Shown here: in pieces, positions 35,636 through 42,582 of the stretch
How the letters are laid out: the number at the start of each line of letters is the position of its first letter
Numbering within the stretch: position 1 is the stretch's first letter
Source: Azospirillum oleiclasticum
GTDB lineage: Bacteria; Pseudomonadota; Alphaproteobacteria; Azospirillales; Azospirillaceae
DNA length: 64,000 bases
Assembly (NCBI RefSeq): GCF_013423485.1
Contig: NZ_JABFFR010000001.1
Location: forward strand, 682,001-746,000
Reading direction: 5' to 3'
Program-made: the position numbers and the translations under genes
Notes under the pieces: generated by a model
Told to the model about the DNA's origin: nothing
Database searches by the model: none
Seen by the model: the letters and a program-made list of their open reading frames with translations, nothing else

Positions 35636-35799
35636 GTGTAGGATGCAGGAAGTGTAGGAGCCAAACCAGAAGTCCGGCTTCAGGTTGGCCTGGAAGAAGT
35701 CTAAGGCTCAGACTTCTTCCTGCATTCCTACATTCCTACACCAAACAGGAAAAAATAAGGAGATATAAGGGATTCAGCGGTGTAGGGTCAGGTGTAGGA
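35636..35799. repeat. Iteron-like GTGTAGG repeats, possible origin or operator
   Basis: Five exact GTGTAGG copies and one variant: 35636, 35652, 35780 and 35792 on the plus strand, and 35734 (exact) and 35726 (one mismatch) on the minus strand. An AT- and A-rich stretch (35743-35772) lies inside. The block starts 12 bases after the VapE-like gene stop. Directly repeated short motifs with an AT-rich tract resemble iteron origins; autoregulatory sites are an alternative. Confidence 0.55.
35692..35720. repeat. Perfect 11-bp hairpin within the repeat block
   Basis: GGAAGAAGTCT and AGACTTCTTCC are separated by a 7-base loop. No T tract follows, so it is not a standard intrinsic terminator. Bases 35638-35652 can also pair with 35716-35731 to extend the structure. 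Confidence 0.6.
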
Positions 35800-35883
35800 A
35801 CTGGACTCCGTCTAGGGCAAGGCGTGTATTAGACGTGGAGGCTCCCGTGTCCTCACGCGACGACACGCCTCCTGCCCCTCGCC

Positions 35884-36114
35884 TCAGCCCCAGGCGTCCT
35901 CCAGCCGGCGGGCGACCTCGGCCGACCGGCAGCCGACCTGGACGGCGACCCGGTCGGCATCCAGGTTGGCGTTGAGGATCACCACGTCGGCGTGGCCCTC
36001 GGCGAAGGACCGGAACCGAGCCCAATCCAGGCTGTCCAGCATCAGGGCGACGGTGTGGGCGTGGTGCCGGTTGGACCGCCGGCTGCGGTTCCAGAACAGA
36101 TCGGTCATCTTCAT
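35884..36114 (-). CDS. Small partner protein of the serine recombinase, copy 1
   Basis: A 76-residue acidic protein; the ATG at 36114 follows AAGGA. It is clearly homologous to the 73-residue product of 50600-50821: shared blocks are LDxLDWxRFRxF, VVIL/IVIL, VAVQxGCRSAE and LEDAW. Both genes lie directly downstream of a serine recombinase gene with a similar intergenic segment that includes GGTAAATACC. I do not recognise the family. A recombination directionality factor or regulator of the recombinase is a reasonable guess. Confidence 0.8.
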   Translation of the reverse strand: MKMTDLFWNRSRRSNRHHAHTVALMLDSLDWARFRSFAEGHADVVILNANLDADRVAVQVGCRSAEVARRLEDAWG

Positions 36115-36153
36115 CAGGGGTTCCTTGCTGCCATGACGCCCAGGTGGCGTCCC

Positions 36154-36163
36154 GGTATTTACC
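36154..36163 (-). promoter_or_regulatory. GGTAAATACC element between recombinase and partner, copy 1
   Basis: GGTA-AA-TACC, an inverted repeat with a two-base centre, read on the minus strand. The same ten bases lie in the equivalent gap at 50549-50558, with further similarity around both. It may be an operator controlling the partner gene. Confidence 0.5.
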
Positions 36164-36195
36164 GCCTGGGCAGCCCCGACTGCCCCTCGCCGGGC

Positions 36196-36810
36196 TCAGC
36201 CGGCGGCGACCGGCTGCTCGGGCAGCATGTCCTGCCGGATCCGGGACACCGTTGTGGGACTGGCCCCGGTCTGCCGGGCGACCGCCCGGACGCCGGTGCC
36301 GGCGGCCAGGGCCTCCTGGATCTGCCGGACCAGCTTCGGCTCCATCGGCGGCCGGCCGATCCGGATGCCCTTCGCCCGAGCCCGGTTGAGGCCGGCCATG
36401 ACCCGCTCCCGGATCATGCTCCGCTCGAACTCCGCGAACACCCCGAGCATCTGGAACATCATCCTCCCGCTCGGCGTCGAGGTATCGATGCCCTGCTGGT
36501 GCAGGTAGATGTCGATCCCGCGGGCCTGGATGTCGCCGAGGAAGCCGACGAGGTCCTGGAGGGAGCGGCCCAGCCGGTCCACCGACCACGCCGCCACCAT
36601 GTCGAACTCCCGGCGAGCGATGCCCCGCAGGAGGGCATCGAAGCCGGGTCTCGCGTCCCGCCCCTTGGCCCCTGAAATGCCGGCGTCGGTGTGGACCGCG
36701 ACCACCACCCAGCCCAGCCGCTCGCCGACCGCCTGGAGTTGGCGAAGCTGGTTCTCGACCGTCTGGTGCCGGTCGGTGGACACGCGGGCGTAGATCGCGA
36801 CCTTCTTCAT
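36196..36810 (-). CDS. Serine recombinase (resolvase/invertase type), copy 1
   Basis: A 204-residue small serine recombinase. Arg9 and the nucleophile Ser11 are in IYARVSTDRHQ; AAWSVDRLGRSLQDLV and FEFERSMIRER-like FAEFERSMIRERVMAGL hold the catalytic Arg and E-helix motifs; the C-terminal helix-turn-helix reads GVRAVARQTGASPTTVSRIR. The start ATG at 36810 gives the family N-terminus. A TTGACA-like -35 box lies at 36830-36835 on the minus strand. It is followed by the small partner gene, as in the 50-kb copy. It probably resolves or inverts DNA within this element. Confidence 0.92.
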   Translation of the reverse strand: MKKVAIYARVSTDRHQTVENQLRQLQAVGERLGWVVVAVHTDAGISGAKGRDARPGFDALLRGIARREFDMVAAWSVDRLGRSLQDLVGFLGDIQARGIDIYLHQQGIDTSTPSGRMMFQMLGVFAEFERSMIRERVMAGLNRARAKGIRIGRPPMEPKLVRQIQEALAAGTGVRAVARQTGASPTTVSRIRQDMLPEQPVAAG

Positions 36811-36898
36811 GCCGTCCACGATCTCACGGATCGCAAAGCTGTCAAGACCACCCGGTCCCAAAATCGATCTATTTCGCGATGATGGCAGGAGATCTTTC

Positions 36899-37777
36899 TC
36901 ATCCGGCCCTAATCAGACTCAAGACTTTGCGAGCCAGCCCGATCTCGCCTCCGGGATCTAGAAATCCCCACTGGCCGTTGGCGTTGAATTCCAGAAACGA
37001 CAAGCCGGTTTCCCCCATCAGGAAATCATAGCGGCCGAACCGGACACCCAGTTCCCGAGAAAGGCCCAGGAGTGCCTCGGAATCGGCCCCCGACAAATCG
37101 AACCGCACCCACGGCACGGCATCGTTGAAGACCTCCACACGCCAGTCCAGGCCTTGGAGATGCCGCCGGGACCGCCGGAATGCGAATAGCTCGACCCCGC
37201 ACAAGAACACGGTCACGTCGAATTCGGCATCGACCCGCTCCTGAAGGGTCCAAGGGAACTGGAGGTCGAGCCGATCTGCCTGAACGGCCTGGGCATACAT
37301 GACCCGGCCGGCCTCCGTTGGCGTCGATGACAGGGATTTCGCCACCGGGCTGGCCAACGCCAACTCCGCGAGATTCCATCCCGAGACAGTCTGTGGGACT
37401 GGGAAATACCTCGACGCCACCTGGAGGATGTTCAGCTTGCCCATGCGGTTGTGGAAGTCCGGCGGGTTTCCTGCGGTCAGCCCCCGAACCAAACACCACC
37501 CATAAACCTCCCTGAGGTGGTACTTGATCTCATCGACGACGTATTGGTCGGTCCCCGACAACAGGTCATGGAACGCCTTCCACCAGAAACAACCCGTGAC
37601 GGTTTCTGATGTGATCGAGCGTCCCACGGGATCACAAGCCCGCCACCCCCGAGCCGTAAATTCCAAGCTGTAGTCCTGCCACAGGTCGTAGTTGAGCCGG
37701 AACCCCTGGCCGTCTTCCAGGTGGTCGATCAGGAGATCGACTGTGGCGTCGTATGATGTGGTGATGAAGAGAATCAT
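36899..37777 (-). CDS. ATP-grasp peptide ligase, graspetide (MvdD-like) maturase
   Basis: A 292-residue ATP-grasp enzyme. The N-terminal preATP-grasp domain opens MILFITTSYDATVDLLIDHL and has GRSITSETVTGCFWWKAF in the place of the LExxRSVWWRRPxxF element of graspetide ligases. The ATP-binding core shows LDLQFPWTLQERVDAEFDV, WVRFDLSG and RFGRYDFLMGETGLSFLEFN followed by NGQW, which supplies the D-E-N metal ligands. Such enzymes make ester and amide crosslinks between Thr/Ser/Lys and Asp/Glu side chains of a precursor peptide. A small gene 44 bases upstream is a candidate precursor. The ribosome site is GAGGTG. The length is slightly short for the family. Confidence 0.8.
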   Translation of the reverse strand: MILFITTSYDATVDLLIDHLEDGQGFRLNYDLWQDYSLEFTARGWRACDPVGRSITSETVTGCFWWKAFHDLLSGTDQYVVDEIKYHLREVYGWCLVRGLTAGNPPDFHNRMGKLNILQVASRYFPVPQTVSGWNLAELALASPVAKSLSSTPTEAGRVMYAQAVQADRLDLQFPWTLQERVDAEFDVTVFLCGVELFAFRRSRRHLQGLDWRVEVFNDAVPWVRFDLSGADSEALLGLSRELGVRFGRYDFLMGETGLSFLEFNANGQWGFLDPGGEIGLARKVLSLIRAG

Positions 37778-37821
37778 CGAACACCTCGGAAGAATGGGGC
37801 CGCTCGGCGGCCCCAGCCGCG

Positions 37822-38022
37822 TCAGTCGCTATCGCGGTCCTTGGGTTTGCCCTTTGTGTCAAAGGTCTGGGTGGCATTGAAGGTCTTCTGGGCCGCCGTC
37901 TGGAACTCCCCGGAGTTCCAGACATTCTGCTGGGTCTGATGGGAATACCGGGGCTCCCCGAGATCGAGCCGAACCGGCTCGGCAGCGAGCAACAGCGGGG
38001 TCAGGAGAAACGCTTCGAGCAT
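37822..38022 (-). CDS. Candidate graspetide precursor peptide
   Basis: A 66-residue peptide (ATG 38022, preceded by GGAG; an ATG at 38034 would add four residues). The leader region contains LLTPLLLAAEPVRLDLGEP and RYSHQTQQNVW, similar in style to putative ATP-grasp target RiPP leaders with PxRLDL...RYxxxxQ. The C-terminal ~25 residues are rich in Thr, Lys and Asp (TFNATQTFDTKGKPKDRDSD), the side chains that graspetide ligases join. It lies directly upstream of the ligase on the same strand. No cyclase-independent transporter or protease gene is adjacent. The assignment is inferred from position and composition. Confidence 0.6.
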   Translation of the reverse strand: MLEAFLLTPLLLAAEPVRLDLGEPRYSHQTQQNVWNSGEFQTAAQKTFNATQTFDTKGKPKDRDSD

Positions 38023-38169
38023 CGGGAACTCCATTGGGGTGGGACGATGCTCGGTACCCCGAGGGAACCACCGGGCATCATCTAAACTTTATGAATTGCG
38101 ATTGTGATATCATGCAAGCATTAAGTTTCAGGATGGATCGGTTCCGACAGATTGTTGCTCTGGGTTGTG

Positions 38170-38355
38170 TCACCCCTCTCGGGGTTGCCGATTCCTGGCC
38201 AATCGCTCGGAGTGTTCGACCAGGGTTGCCGTGGAGGCCAAAGCCACGATGTTCTTGGCATTCTCGATGGCCAATACGCTCTGGAGGCTCTGGCCGAATC
38301 GATCCGCCAGTTCCTCCAGGGTCATCCCCGATTGATCCGACTCCTCCTGATCCAC
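38170..38355 (-). CDS. Weak small open reading frame
   Basis: A 61-residue reading from a GTG at 38355 (internal ATG at 38325). MTLEELADRFGQSLQSVLAI has a plausible helix-turn-helix look, but there is no clear ribosome site and the segment lies in a 500-base stretch (38035-38530) otherwise lacking genes. Repeat copy B lies just upstream. I would not rely on it. Confidence 0.25.
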   Translation of the reverse strand: MDQEESDQSGMTLEELADRFGQSLQSVLAIENAKNIVALASTATLVEHSERLARNRQPREG

Positions 38356-38408
38356 CCGGACGGCCTTGGTCCTGGGTCATTCATCCCTGGCCGACTTTCT
38401 CGGAGAGC

Positions 38409-38493
38409 CCGCCACTCCAGTTGCCTTCAAATCCGGATTTTGTAGGCAATCGATGGGCTGGACAGCGTTGGGCATCTCCATCAGGTTCAGTCG
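38409..38493 (-). repeat. 85-bp dispersed repeat, copy B
   Basis: Inverted copy of 32046-32130 (69 of 85 bases match by hand alignment; core GATTTGAAGGCAAC). No recognisable gene starts at its downstream end here. Confidence 0.65.
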
Positions 38494-38530
38494 GGCGGAC
38501 GTTTCCAGCTACCGGACAGGCGAAGTTCCT

Positions 38531-39577
38531 ATGGCACAAGCAGGTTCGGCGATGGCCATTCTGGCCGCGGTGCTCTTCGGCATCAGCACGCCGCTGGCGA
38601 AGCTCTTGGTCCACGACCTGTCGCCCTGGATGCTGGCGGGCCTGCTGTATCTCGGCTCCGGGATCGGCCTGGGGTTGGTTCGGCTGGCCCGTGGGCTGTC
38701 GGCCTCGCAGGAGCGGAACGAGCGGAGCATCCACGGCATCGAGTGGTTCTGGTTGCTGGCCGCTGTATTTGCCGGTGGTGTCGCCGGGCCGGTGCTGCTG
38801 ATGTTCGGCCTGACGGCGACATCGGCATCGACCACCTCGCTCCTGCTCAATCTGGAAGGGGTGTTTACCGCTTTGCTGGCGTGGTTCGTCTTCCAGGAAG
38901 GCTTCGACCGGCGGCTCGTTGCCGGAATGGTCGCCATCGTGGCGGGAGCAGTGGTGCTGTCCTGGGGCGGAACGGTGGACATTGTCGGTGGTTGGGGGCC
39001 GGCCGCGGTCGTCGCCGCCTGCCTGATGTGGGCGGTGGACAACAACCTGACCCGCAAGGTCTCGCTGGCAGATCCTGTGGACATCGCCACCATCAAGGGG
39101 TTGGTTGCCGGCAGCGTCAATGTCGGCATCGCCTCAGCCCTTGGCGATGGCCTGCCCGCCGTGCCAACCGCAGCGGCGGCGATGCTGGTCGGGCTGCTGG
39201 GCTACGGCGTCAGCCTCGTGCTGTTCGTGATCGCCCTGCGGCACATTGGCACCGCCCGCACCGGGGCCTATTTCTCGACGGCTCCCTTCGTCGGAGGCAT
39301 CGCCTCCCTGGCGATCTTCGGAGAGCCTGTAACGGTCGGGCTGGCCGCGGCGGCGGTTCTGATGGGGCTTGGCGTCTGGCTCCACCTGACCGAGGACCAC
39401 GACCATGAGCATGTCCACGACGAGATCGAACACGATCACCCGCACGTCCATGACGAGCACCACCGGCACCATTACGACGGCCCGGTAACCGAGCCGCACA
39501 CCCACAAGCATCGTCACGGACGACTACGGCACCGGCACGCCCACTTCCCCGACGCCCACCACGTCCACACGCACTGA
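38531..39577 (+). CDS. EamA/DMT-family transporter with a His-rich C-terminal tail
   Basis: A 348-residue membrane protein with ten hydrophobic helices in two EamA repeats (LAAVLFGISTPLAKLLV, LLLNLEGVFTALLAWFVFQE, and FSTAPFVGGIASLAIFGEP in the second). The last ~60 residues are dominated by His, Asp and Glu (DHDHEHVHDEIEHDHPHVHD and more), a likely divalent-metal-binding tail. The start ATG at 38531 follows GGCGAAG. It may export a metal or metabolite; substrate unknown. Its GC-rich codon use differs from the preceding island genes. Confidence 0.85.
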   Translation: MAQAGSAMAILAAVLFGISTPLAKLLVHDLSPWMLAGLLYLGSGIGLGLVRLARGLSASQERNERSIHGIEWFWLLAAVFAGGVAGPVLLMFGLTATSASTTSLLLNLEGVFTALLAWFVFQEGFDRRLVAGMVAIVAGAVVLSWGGTVDIVGGWGPAAVVAACLMWAVDNNLTRKVSLADPVDIATIKGLVAGSVNVGIASALGDGLPAVPTAAAAMLVGLLGYGVSLVLFVIALRHIGTARTGAYFSTAPFVGGIASLAIFGEPVTVGLAAAAVLMGLGVWLHLTEDHDHEHVHDEIEHDHPHVHDEHHRHHYDGPVTEPHTHKHRHGRLRHRHAHFPDAHHVHTH

Positions 39578-39608
39578 GGCGTGGGCCAAACCCACAGCAG
39601 GAGCCCAG

Positions 39609-40484
39609 ATGGGAAGCGTCGCCGACAAGATCGCCCGGAAGGTGGCGACCCAGATCCGGTCGAACGTCATCGACCTGTCCGCGTTTCGGGCGAGCCGGGA
39701 GCGTGCCGTTGAGGCGGGCCTTGACGGCAGCCGCTTCAAGGACCTTGTCGAGCAGGGTTACGACCCCGCCTTCGCCTTCTACGCCCAGGGGCTGACGCTG
39801 GCGTCGATGTTCGCCGAGGCGATCTCCGCCATGCCCGAGGCGAAGGGGTACGCCAAGGCGGTGGCGAAGGCGGAGGATGAGTACGTGCCGGACGGGCCGC
39901 CGATCAGCCCGCTGACGGCGAGCTATTTCAACATGTGGGCCTTCTTCGACCTCCAGTTCGGGGCCAGCCGGGAAACCATGGGGACCTGCATCCTGCGGGT
40001 GGCGGAGACCACCGGCATGCCGGCGTGGATCGCCGACATCGTCCAGCCGATGCAGGAGTCCCGCATGGGGTTCTACGTCCACATGGGCCTGGACGGCCCG
40101 CTGGTACTGTTGAAGGACATCGTGACCGGGCAGATCCTGCGATGCCATTCGGCGACGGGGTATGCGGGAGAAGCCGGCCAACTCTGGTACACCCGCCTGC
40201 TGCCGCCGCCGGTCCCGAACATCGGCCACCATGTGGTCATCACCACGCCTTACGTGGTGCTGGACGGGAAGGAGCAGCGGTTCCTGGACTACATCGGCCG
40301 CGAGGTCGCCCGAATGACCGCGGCCGGCGGCCGGAAGGCCGTGGACGCCGACACCCTACTGAAATTCGGCCCGACCGCCAATCACTGGAACGAGTACATC
40401 TTCCTCGCCTACGTCAATCACCAGCCCGACGCCATCTTCCTGGCCGGCGTTCCCGACATCCGGGAGAGTCTGCCGCAGGCGTGA
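39609..40484 (+). CDS. Hypothetical protein
   Basis: A 291-residue protein I do not recognise. It is cytosolic by composition, with no signal peptide or membrane helix. The N-terminal ~100 residues are helical; the middle has YFNMWAFFDLQFGASRETMG and the C-terminal half is alpha-beta (GHHVVITTPYVVLDGKEQRF, WNEYIFLAYVNHQPDAIFLA). GGAGCCCAG lies upstream of the ATG. It is followed after 36 bases by the pRiA4b ORF-3-like gene on the same strand; codon use is GC-rich. Confidence 0.65.
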   Translation: MGSVADKIARKVATQIRSNVIDLSAFRASRERAVEAGLDGSRFKDLVEQGYDPAFAFYAQGLTLASMFAEAISAMPEAKGYAKAVAKAEDEYVPDGPPISPLTASYFNMWAFFDLQFGASRETMGTCILRVAETTGMPAWIADIVQPMQESRMGFYVHMGLDGPLVLLKDIVTGQILRCHSATGYAGEAGQLWYTRLLPPPVPNIGHHVVITTPYVVLDGKEQRFLDYIGREVARMTAAGGRKAVDADTLLKFGPTANHWNEYIFLAYVNHQPDAIFLAGVPDIRESLPQA

Positions 40485-40520
40485 CGCGGCGGGCCGCCGC
40501 ACCGACAGGAGAGCAACGTC

Positions 40521-40982
40521 ATGGCCGAAGCCGCCATCCACATCGTCCGGGCCGCTCTTCGGCCCAAGCTCTACCGGGACATCGAGATCCCGAGCGACCG
40601 CTCCCTCTACGACCTCGCCGAGGCCATCGTCCGGGCCTACGCCTTCGACCTGGACCACGCCTTCGGGTTCTTCCCCAAGCTCACCGGCCACATCTACGAC
40701 GCCAAGCCCCGCTACGAACTCTTCGCCGATATGGGGGCCGACATGGGCGAGGGCGGCGACTCCCTCAGCGTCAAGAAGACGACGGTGGCCCAGGCGTTCC
40801 CGAAGGTCGGGAAGGCGATGACGTTCGTGTTCGACTATGGGGACGAGTGGCGGTTCCGGGTCGAGGTTCTGGCCCTCGGCGAGCGGGAGCCACGCAAACG
40901 CTATCCCAGGGTGGTCGCGTCGGTCGGCAAGGCCCCGCCCCAGTACCCGGACCTCGACGAGGATTTCGACGAGGAGGAGTGA
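40521..40982 (+). CDS. Plasmid pRiA4b ORF-3-family protein
   Basis: A 153-residue protein of the pRiA4b ORF-3 / IS1096 TnpR-like family. Typical parts are IVRAALRPKLYRDIEIPSDR, LYDLAEAIVRAYAFDLDHAFGF, FVFDYGDEWRFRVEVLAL and YPRVVASVGKAPPQYP. The C-terminus is very acidic (DLDEDFDEEE). The family occurs on plasmids and mobile elements; the molecular role is not known. The ribosome site is GACAGGAGAG. Confidence 0.85.
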   Translation: MAEAAIHIVRAALRPKLYRDIEIPSDRSLYDLAEAIVRAYAFDLDHAFGFFPKLTGHIYDAKPRYELFADMGADMGEGGDSLSVKKTTVAQAFPKVGKAMTFVFDYGDEWRFRVEVLALGEREPRKRYPRVVASVGKAPPQYPDLDEDFDEEE

Positions 40983-41091
40983 GCCGACCGCCCTGCCGCA
41001 GCCCCGCCTCCGGTCAACGCCGTTGCCTGCCGCACCCGGTCTGATAGAGTGCCGCCGCGTTGCACACTTTTGAAGAGACGTTGGGCTTGCG

Positions 41092-42582
41092 ATGGCCGTT
41101 CTGACCCTGGACCAGCTTGAATCCCATCTGTGGAAGGCCGCCGATATTCTCCGGGGTTCCATCGATTCGTCGGACTACAAGCACTACATCTTTGGGTTGC
41201 TGTTCTACAAGCGGCTCTGCGACGTGTGGGAGGAGGAGTACGAAGAGCGGCTGGCCAAATACGGCGACGCCGCTCTGGCCGCCGACCCGGACGAGCACCG
41301 CTTCCACATCCCCGAGGGACGGTTCTGGAAGGATGTGCGGACGCACACGACCAACATCGGCGAACAACTGAACGCCGCGTTCCACGCCGTCGAAGACGCC
41401 AATCACCGCCTGCGAGGCGTCTTCCAGGACGTGGACTTCAACAACAAGGAACGGTTCCCCGACGCATCGCTTGAGAAGCTGCTCCAGCATTTCGAGAAGC
41501 ATCGCCTCCGCAACGCCGACGTGGAGCCGGACGTTTTGGGGCAGGCGTACGAATACCTGATCGAGCGGTTCGCCGACGATTCCGGCAAGAAGGGCGGCGA
41601 ATTCTACACGCCGAAGATGGTGGTGCGGCTGCTGGTGGAGTGCCTGCGACCCGAGGAGGGCATGTCGATCTACGACCCGACCTGCGGATCGGGCGGCATG
41701 CTGCTGGAAGCCTTCCACCATCTGGAGCGGCAGGGCAAAAACGCCCGCAGCCTGACCCTGTGCGGGCAGGAGAAGAACCTGAACACCTGGGCCATCGCCC
41801 AGATGAACCTGTTCCTGCACGACATCGACGACGCTGACATCGCTCGCGGCGACACGCTGCTCGACCCGAAACATCTGACCGGCGGCAGCACCAAGGCCAT
41901 CCGCACCTTCGACCGGGTGTTGGCGAACCCGCCCTTCTCCCTGAAAGCCTGGGGTCATGAGGTCTGGAGCACGGGGGACAAGTTCGGCCGCGACCGCTAC
42001 GGCTGCCCGCCCAGATCCTACGCCGACCTCGCCTTCGTCCAGCACATGGTCGCCAGTCTGAAGCAGGACGGCATGCTGGGTGTGGTCCTGCCCCACGGCA
42101 TCCTGTTCCGCGGCGGGTCCGAGGGCCGCATCCGCGAGGGCCTGTTGAAGGACGACATGATCGAGGCGGTCATCGGCCTCGCCCCCAACCTGTTCTACGG
42201 GGCCGGGATTCCCGCTTGCATCCTGATCGTCCGCAAATCCAAGCCGAAGGACCGCCGGGGAAAGGTGCTGTTCGTCAACGGGGCCGAGCAGTTCATCGAG
42301 GGCAAGGCCCAGAATCACCTGTCCGACGCCAACGTCGCCACACTCGCTGAAGCGTATCACGACTACGCCGACGTGGACCGGTTGGCCCGCGTGGTGCCGA
42401 TGGCGGAGATCGCCGGCAACGACCACAACCTTAACATCAGCCGCTATGTCCACCTGACCGAGGAGGAGGAGGACCTGGACGTTGCCGAGGAGGTCCAGAA
42501 GCTTCTGGACCTGCGGGAGCAGCGGGACGCCGCCGAGGCAAAAATGCTCAAGCTTTTGAAGGGTCTTGGGTATGTCCCGTGA
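41092..42582 (+). CDS. hsdM: Type I restriction-modification methyltransferase subunit (HsdM)
   Basis: A 496-residue N6-adenine DNA methyltransferase. The helical N-terminal domain (LESHLWKAADILRGSIDSSD) is followed by the SAM site YDPTCGSGGMLLEAF near residue 205 and the catalytic NPPF motif (RVLANPPFSLKAW). It forms the M2S core of the complex with HsdS, and M2S with R2 makes the restriction enzyme. The coding region overlaps hsdS by 11 bases. Codon use is GC-rich, close to hsdR and unlike the middle of hsdS. Confidence 0.96.
   Translation: MAVLTLDQLESHLWKAADILRGSIDSSDYKHYIFGLLFYKRLCDVWEEEYEERLAKYGDAALAADPDEHRFHIPEGRFWKDVRTHTTNIGEQLNAAFHAVEDANHRLRGVFQDVDFNNKERFPDASLEKLLQHFEKHRLRNADVEPDVLGQAYEYLIERFADDSGKKGGEFYTPKMVVRLLVECLRPEEGMSIYDPTCGSGGMLLEAFHHLERQGKNARSLTLCGQEKNLNTWAIAQMNLFLHDIDDADIARGDTLLDPKHLTGGSTKAIRTFDRVLANPPFSLKAWGHEVWSTGDKFGRDRYGCPPRSYADLAFVQHMVASLKQDGMLGVVLPHGILFRGGSEGRIREGLLKDDMIEAVIGLAPNLFYGAGIPACILIVRKSKPKDRRGKVLFVNGAEQFIEGKAQNHLSDANVATLAEAYHDYADVDRLARVVPMAEIAGNDHNLNISRYVHLTEEEEDLDVAEEVQKLLDLREQRDAAEAKMLKLLKGLGYVP

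Noticed and set aside
35692-35720. Intrinsic terminator after the VapE-like gene
   Set aside because: The stem is perfect, but no T tract follows and the hairpin is embedded in a repeat block on both strands.
38078-38380. 100-residue minus-strand frame in the 38-kb gap
   Set aside because: It is Gly/Arg/Pro-rich, overlaps a slightly better small frame and has no ribosome site.
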